Positions 15,050 to 18,183 of a stretch of DNA of 18,183 bases are shown here, piece by piece (positions within the stretch are counted from its first letter, which is position 1; every line of letters begins with the position of its first letter). The notes below the pieces were generated by a model. It saw only the letters and a list, made by a program, of their open reading frames with translations. It did not search any database and was not told the origin of the DNA. A program made the position numbers and the translations under genes. The stretch spans positions 1-18,183 of the forward strand of contig JAYUYT010000008.1 in NCBI GenBank assembly GCA_043752345.1. The letters run 5' to 3'. Origin of the DNA: VFJL01 sp043752345 (GTDB taxonomy: Bacteria; Pseudomonadota; Gammaproteobacteria; Burkholderiales; Nitrosomonadaceae).

Positions 15050-15105
15050 TATAATGTCCGCCTTTTATGCGGAACGATGGGTGTTTGTTGTTTTGCTTGC
15101 CCATC
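15050..15105 (+). promoter_or_regulatory. Probable mfd promoter and structured leader
   Basis: A perfect TATAAT (15050-15055) lies 67 bp before the mfd ATG; no consensus -35 is seen at 16-18 bp spacing. Downstream are two small hairpins: TCCGC-N7-GCGGA (15057-15073) and GATGGG (15076-15081) with CCCATC (15100-15105), enclosing an 18-base T- and G-rich loop. They could shape the mfd leader, or the first could be a weak recJ terminator. Confidence 0.4.
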
Positions 15106-15122
15106 CATGACAACACTCCCAG

Positions 15123-18100
15123 ATGCAATTCAAGCTTACTCCTCCTCCACCCGGTTCCATAATCCGTTATCCGCACTCTGACGGCTCCGGCGACACACTC
15201 GCCCTTGCCCGACTGGCACAGCAGGCAAAACCGGTCGCTATCATCGCAGCCAGCGCGCTGGCTGCGCAGAGATTGCTGGAAGAGATTCCTTTTTTTGCTC
15301 CCGAACTTAAAATCAATTTGCTGCCGGATTGGGAGACGCTGCCTTATGATAACTTCTCGCCCCATCAAGACCTGATTTCAGAACGTCTCGCCACGCTTTA
15401 TCAGGTCATGAATGGCGCCTGCGATGTGCTGATTGTCCCGGTCACCACCGCGCTCTACCGCCTGCCACCAAGGGAATATCTGGCGGCGCATACTTTCTTT
15501 CTTAAACAGCGAGAAATGCTCAACCTGAATGCGTTCCGCGGCCAGATGACCCTGGCGGGTTACACGCATGTAACCCAGGTGCTGGCCCCTGGAGAATACA
15601 GCGTACGTGGTGGCTTGATTGATCTGTTCCCGATGGGCAGCCCGTTACCCTACCGCATCGATCTGCTGGACAACGAAATCGAGACCATCCGCACTTTTGA
15701 TGTGGATACGCAGCGCAGCGTTTATCCGGTCAGTGAAATACGGTTGCTACCGGCACGCGAATTTCCTCTTGACGAAGATGGCCGTACTCGCTTCCGTGGC
15801 AATTTCCGTGAAAAATTCGAGGGTGACCCATCGCGCAGCAGCATTTACAAAGGTGTAAGCAAAGGGGTGGCACCCGCGGGCATCGAATACTATCTGCCGT
15901 TGTTTTTTGAACAGACCGCAACGCTGTTCGATTATTTGCCGCAAACCATGCCGCTATGCCTGCATCATGATCTCTCTTCGGCAATAGAGGGTTTCTGGCA
16001 TGACACGCAGACGCGTTATCAGTTGCTGCGTGGTGACAGCGACCGGCCGTTGCTGCAACCGCGCGAACTGTTTCTCACGATGGAGGCTTTTTACGGCGCA
16101 CTCAAGCCTTATTCACGCATTGAAATTCAGTCCGAAACTACGGACGCAAAATCTGGGGGTCAGAGTTTTACCACCCCGCTGCCTTTTATTCAGGTAGATC
16201 GCCGCGCTGCCAATCCAGCAGAAAAACTCGCCGCGTTCATTGCGACGTTCACATCATCCGGTGGGCGAGCGTTGTTGCTGGCAGAAAGTCTTGGCAGGCG
16301 CGAGCTGATCTCTGATTATTTGCAGCAATACGATTTGCACCCCGTTGCTTGCGATGACTACGCACAATTTCTGGCAAGCAGTCAGCCATTCATGCTTGGC
16401 GTAGCCCCACTTTATAACGGCTTTATCCTGCCTGGAGAAAAATCCGCTTTTGTCACCGAGAGCGAGCTCTATGCCACGCATTTACACGGGCGCCATCGAC
16501 AGCATGAGCGCGACTCGCGCAAAGCCATGTCAGTGGATGCAATGTTGCGTGATCTGTCTGAAATCAAACCGGGCGACCCGGTGGTGCATGAACAACATGG
16601 TATTGGCCGCTACCTGGGACTGGTAAGCATGGATCTGGGAGAGGGTGCAACGGAATTTATGGCGCTGGAATACGACGGCGGCGACAAACTTTATGTGCCA
16701 GTGTCGCAACTGCACCTGATTGGACGCTACAGCGGCGCTTCACCCGAAGCCGCACCGCTGCACAAACTCGGCAGTGGCCAGTGGGACAAAGCCAAGCGCA
16801 AGGCGATGCAGCAAGTGCGCGACACTGCTGCAGAGCTGCTTAATCTTTATGCCCAGCGGGCTACTCGCCAGGGTCATGCATTTGGCCTCAGGCAACACGA
16901 TTATGAGGCTTTTGCCGAAGGCTTCGGTTTCGAGGAAACGCCCGACCAAGCTGCTGCTATCCGTGCGGTGATCGAAGATCTGACCTCGGGCAAACCAATG
17001 GATCGGTTGATCTGTGGCGATGTGGGTTTCGGCAAAACGGAAGTGGCATTGCGGGCGGCTTTCGTCGCTGTCGCTGATGGCAAACAGGTGGCGGTGCTGG
17101 TGCCTACCACGCTACTGGCGGAACAGCATTTCCAGAATTTTTCCGATCGCTTTAGTCTGGTTGCCGAGCAATGGCCGGTAAAAATCGCCGAGCTGTCACG
17201 CTTCCGCTCAGCCAAGGAACAGACTCAGGCGCTGGCGGGGTTGGGCAAGGGTGAGATAGATATCGTCATCGGCACCCACAAGCTGATCCAGAAAGGCATC
17301 AAATTCAAAAACCTGGGACTGGTCATCATAGACGAGGAACACCGCTTCGGTGTACGCCAGAAAGAGCAATTGAAGAATCTCCGTGCCGAAGTGGATGTGC
17401 TGACGCTTACCGCCACACCGATTCCACGCACACTTGCCATGTCGCTGGAGGGCTTGCGCGACTTTTCGGTAATCGCTACCGCACCGCAGCGGCGGCTTGC
17501 CATCAAGACTTTTGTCAGTCGTTTCTCCGAAGGAATCATCCGCGAGGCATGTTTGCGCGAATTGAAGCGCGGCGGGCAGATATATTTCCTGCACAACGAA
17601 GTGGACACCATTCAGTCGGTGTGCGACAAGCTCACGCGGCTATTGCCGGAAGCGCGTATCCACATCGCTCACGGGCAGATGCGCGAGCGCGAGCTGGAGC
17701 ACGTGATGCGGGATTTCTACCAGCAGCGATTCAATCTGCTGCTATGCACCACTATTATCGAGACCGGCATTGATGTTCCCAGCGCCAACACCATCATCAT
17801 CAACCGTGCGGACAAGTTCGGCCTTGCCCAGTTGCACCAGTTACGTGGGCGGGTAGGCCGTTCCCATCATCAGGCTTACGCTTATCTGCTGATACCGGAA
17901 GAGGAAGCTCTGGGCCCACAGGCAAGAAAACGTCTCGATGCCATTCAAACGATGGAAGAACTGGGTGCAGGCTTTTATCTGGCCATGCACGATCTGGAAA
18001 TCCGTGGCGCGGGAGAAGTGCTAGGTGAATCACAGAGTGGCGAAATGCAGGAGATCGGTTTCAATCTCTATAGCTCCATGCTGGACGCCGCCGTCAAGTC

Positions 18101-18183
18101 GCTGAAAGAGGGTCGCGAGCCGGATATGCAGCACCCTCTGGGCATTGCCACCGAAATCAATCTGCACGTACCCACGCTGTTGC
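15123..18183 (+). CDS. mfd: Transcription-repair coupling factor Mfd, 3' end beyond window
   Basis: Mfd removes RNA polymerase stalled at DNA lesions and recruits UvrA. The frame runs open from ATG 15123-15125 to the window end, giving 1020 codons of about 1150 expected, so only the C-terminal domain end is missing. The N-terminus has the UvrB-like region (LPDWETLPYDNFSPHQDLISERL, then GEYSVRGGLIDLFP) that binds UvrA. The CarD-like RNA-polymerase interaction domain begins at VVHEQHGIGRYLGL (487-500). The RecG-like motor has Walker A GDVGFGKT (632-639), the DEEH box (DEEHRFG, 737-743), TLTATPIPRTLAMSL (motif III), TTIIETGIDVPSANT (motif V) and QLRGRVGRS (motif VI). The start is supported by the upstream TATAAT and by the family N-terminus; the Shine-Dalgarno sequence is weak. 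Confidence 0.97.
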   Translation, partial: MQFKLTPPPPGSIIRYPHSDGSGDTLALARLAQQAKPVAIIAASALAAQRLLEEIPFFAPELKINLLPDWETLPYDNFSPHQDLISERLATLYQVMNGACDVLIVPVTTALYRLPPREYLAAHTFFLKQREMLNLNAFRGQMTLAGYTHVTQVLAPGEYSVRGGLIDLFPMGSPLPYRIDLLDNEIETIRTFDVDTQRSVYPVSEIRLLPAREFPLDEDGRTRFRGNFREKFEGDPSRSSIYKGVSKGVAPAGIEYYLPLFFEQTATLFDYLPQTMPLCLHHDLSSAIEGFWHDTQTRYQLLRGDSDRPLLQPRELFLTMEAFYGALKPYSRIEIQSETTDAKSGGQSFTTPLPFIQVDRRAANPAEKLAAFIATFTSSGGRALLLAESLGRRELISDYLQQYDLHPVACDDYAQFLASSQPFMLGVAPLYNGFILPGEKSAFVTESELYATHLHGRHRQHERDSRKAMSVDAMLRDLSEIKPGDPVVHEQHGIGRYLGLVSMDLGEGATEFMALEYDGGDKLYVPVSQLHLIGRYSGASPEAAPLHKLGSGQWDKAKRKAMQQVRDTAAELLNLYAQRATRQGHAFGLRQHDYEAFAEGFGFEETPDQAAAIRAVIEDLTSGKPMDRLICGDVGFGKTEVALRAAFVAVADGKQVAVLVPTTLLAEQHFQNFSDRFSLVAEQWPVKIAELSRFRSAKEQTQALAGLGKGEIDIVIGTHKLIQKGIKFKNLGLVIIDEEHRFGVRQKEQLKNLRAEVDVLTLTATPIPRTLAMSLEGLRDFSVIATAPQRRLAIKTFVSRFSEGIIREACLRELKRGGQIYFLHNEVDTIQSVCDKLTRLLPEARIHIAHGQMRERELEHVMRDFYQQRFNLLLCTTIIETGIDVPSANTIIINRADKFGLAQLHQLRGRVGRSHHQAYAYLLIPEEEALGPQARKRLDAIQTMEELGAGFYLAMHDLEIRGAGEVLGESQSGEMQEIGFNLYSSMLDAAVKSLKEGREPDMQHPLGIATEINLHVPTLL

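Noticed and set aside
14991..15368. 125-codon - strand ORF across the recJ-mfd gap
   Set aside because: Most of it is antisense to the conserved mfd N-terminus, and it covers the likely mfd promoter; no family similarity.
1..18183. Possible CRISPR array, tRNA or rRNA gene
   Set aside because: No regularly spaced direct repeats, cloverleaf-like segment or rRNA-like sequence was recognised by eye; a tRNAscan or Infernal run would settle the RNA genes.

Overview
The window looks like chromosomal DNA of a betaproteobacterium with moderate GC content. An ammonia-oxidising Nitrosomonadaceae member (Nitrosospira or Nitrosomonas type) would fit the gene set, in particular a glycolate-salvage operon expected in a Calvin-cycle autotroph. 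This placement is inference from protein style and context, not from a database search. Nearly all genes are intact and tightly packed; the disturbed stretch is about 960-2150.

Layout. (1) 1-957, + strand: the 3' part of a YncE-like beta-propeller gene, closed by a strong intrinsic terminator. (2) 1012-2140: a decayed, internally deleted group II intron whose 5' end lies directly behind that terminator hairpin, the usual habit of group IIC introns. Its maturase ORF has lost its N-terminus and carries three frameshifts and a nonsense codon. (3) 2158-4458, - strand: ftsK, whose stop codon is only 17 bp from the intron end. (4) 4597-9514, - strand: an operon transcribed garR > glcD > glcE > unlisted 50-codon ORF > glcF. 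It oxidises glycolate to glyoxylate (GlcDEF) and supplies the tartronate-semialdehyde reductase of the glycerate pathway. The small ORF between glcE and glcF ends one base before the glcF start codon and is bracketed by a 17-bp inverted repeat. (5) 9746-11588, + strand: rubredoxin, rubredoxin reductase and a DUF3565-DUF1971 two-domain protein, a probable redox or stress operon. (6) 11692-13191, + strand: a membrane-anchored protein with a degenerate EAL domain. (7) 13285-15009, + strand: recJ. (8) 15123 to the window end, + strand: mfd, cut off by the window edge.

Working logic: the - strand block is carbon salvage plus chromosome segregation, and the right half is redox and signalling genes followed by two DNA-repair genes. 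No CRISPR array, tRNA, rRNA or complete mobile element was seen. The most unusual items are the small ORF with its inverted repeat inside the glc operon, the terminator-targeted intron relic that separates two convergent genes, the DUF3565-DUF1971 protein next to the rubredoxin pair, and the EAL protein that has lost its catalytic aspartates.
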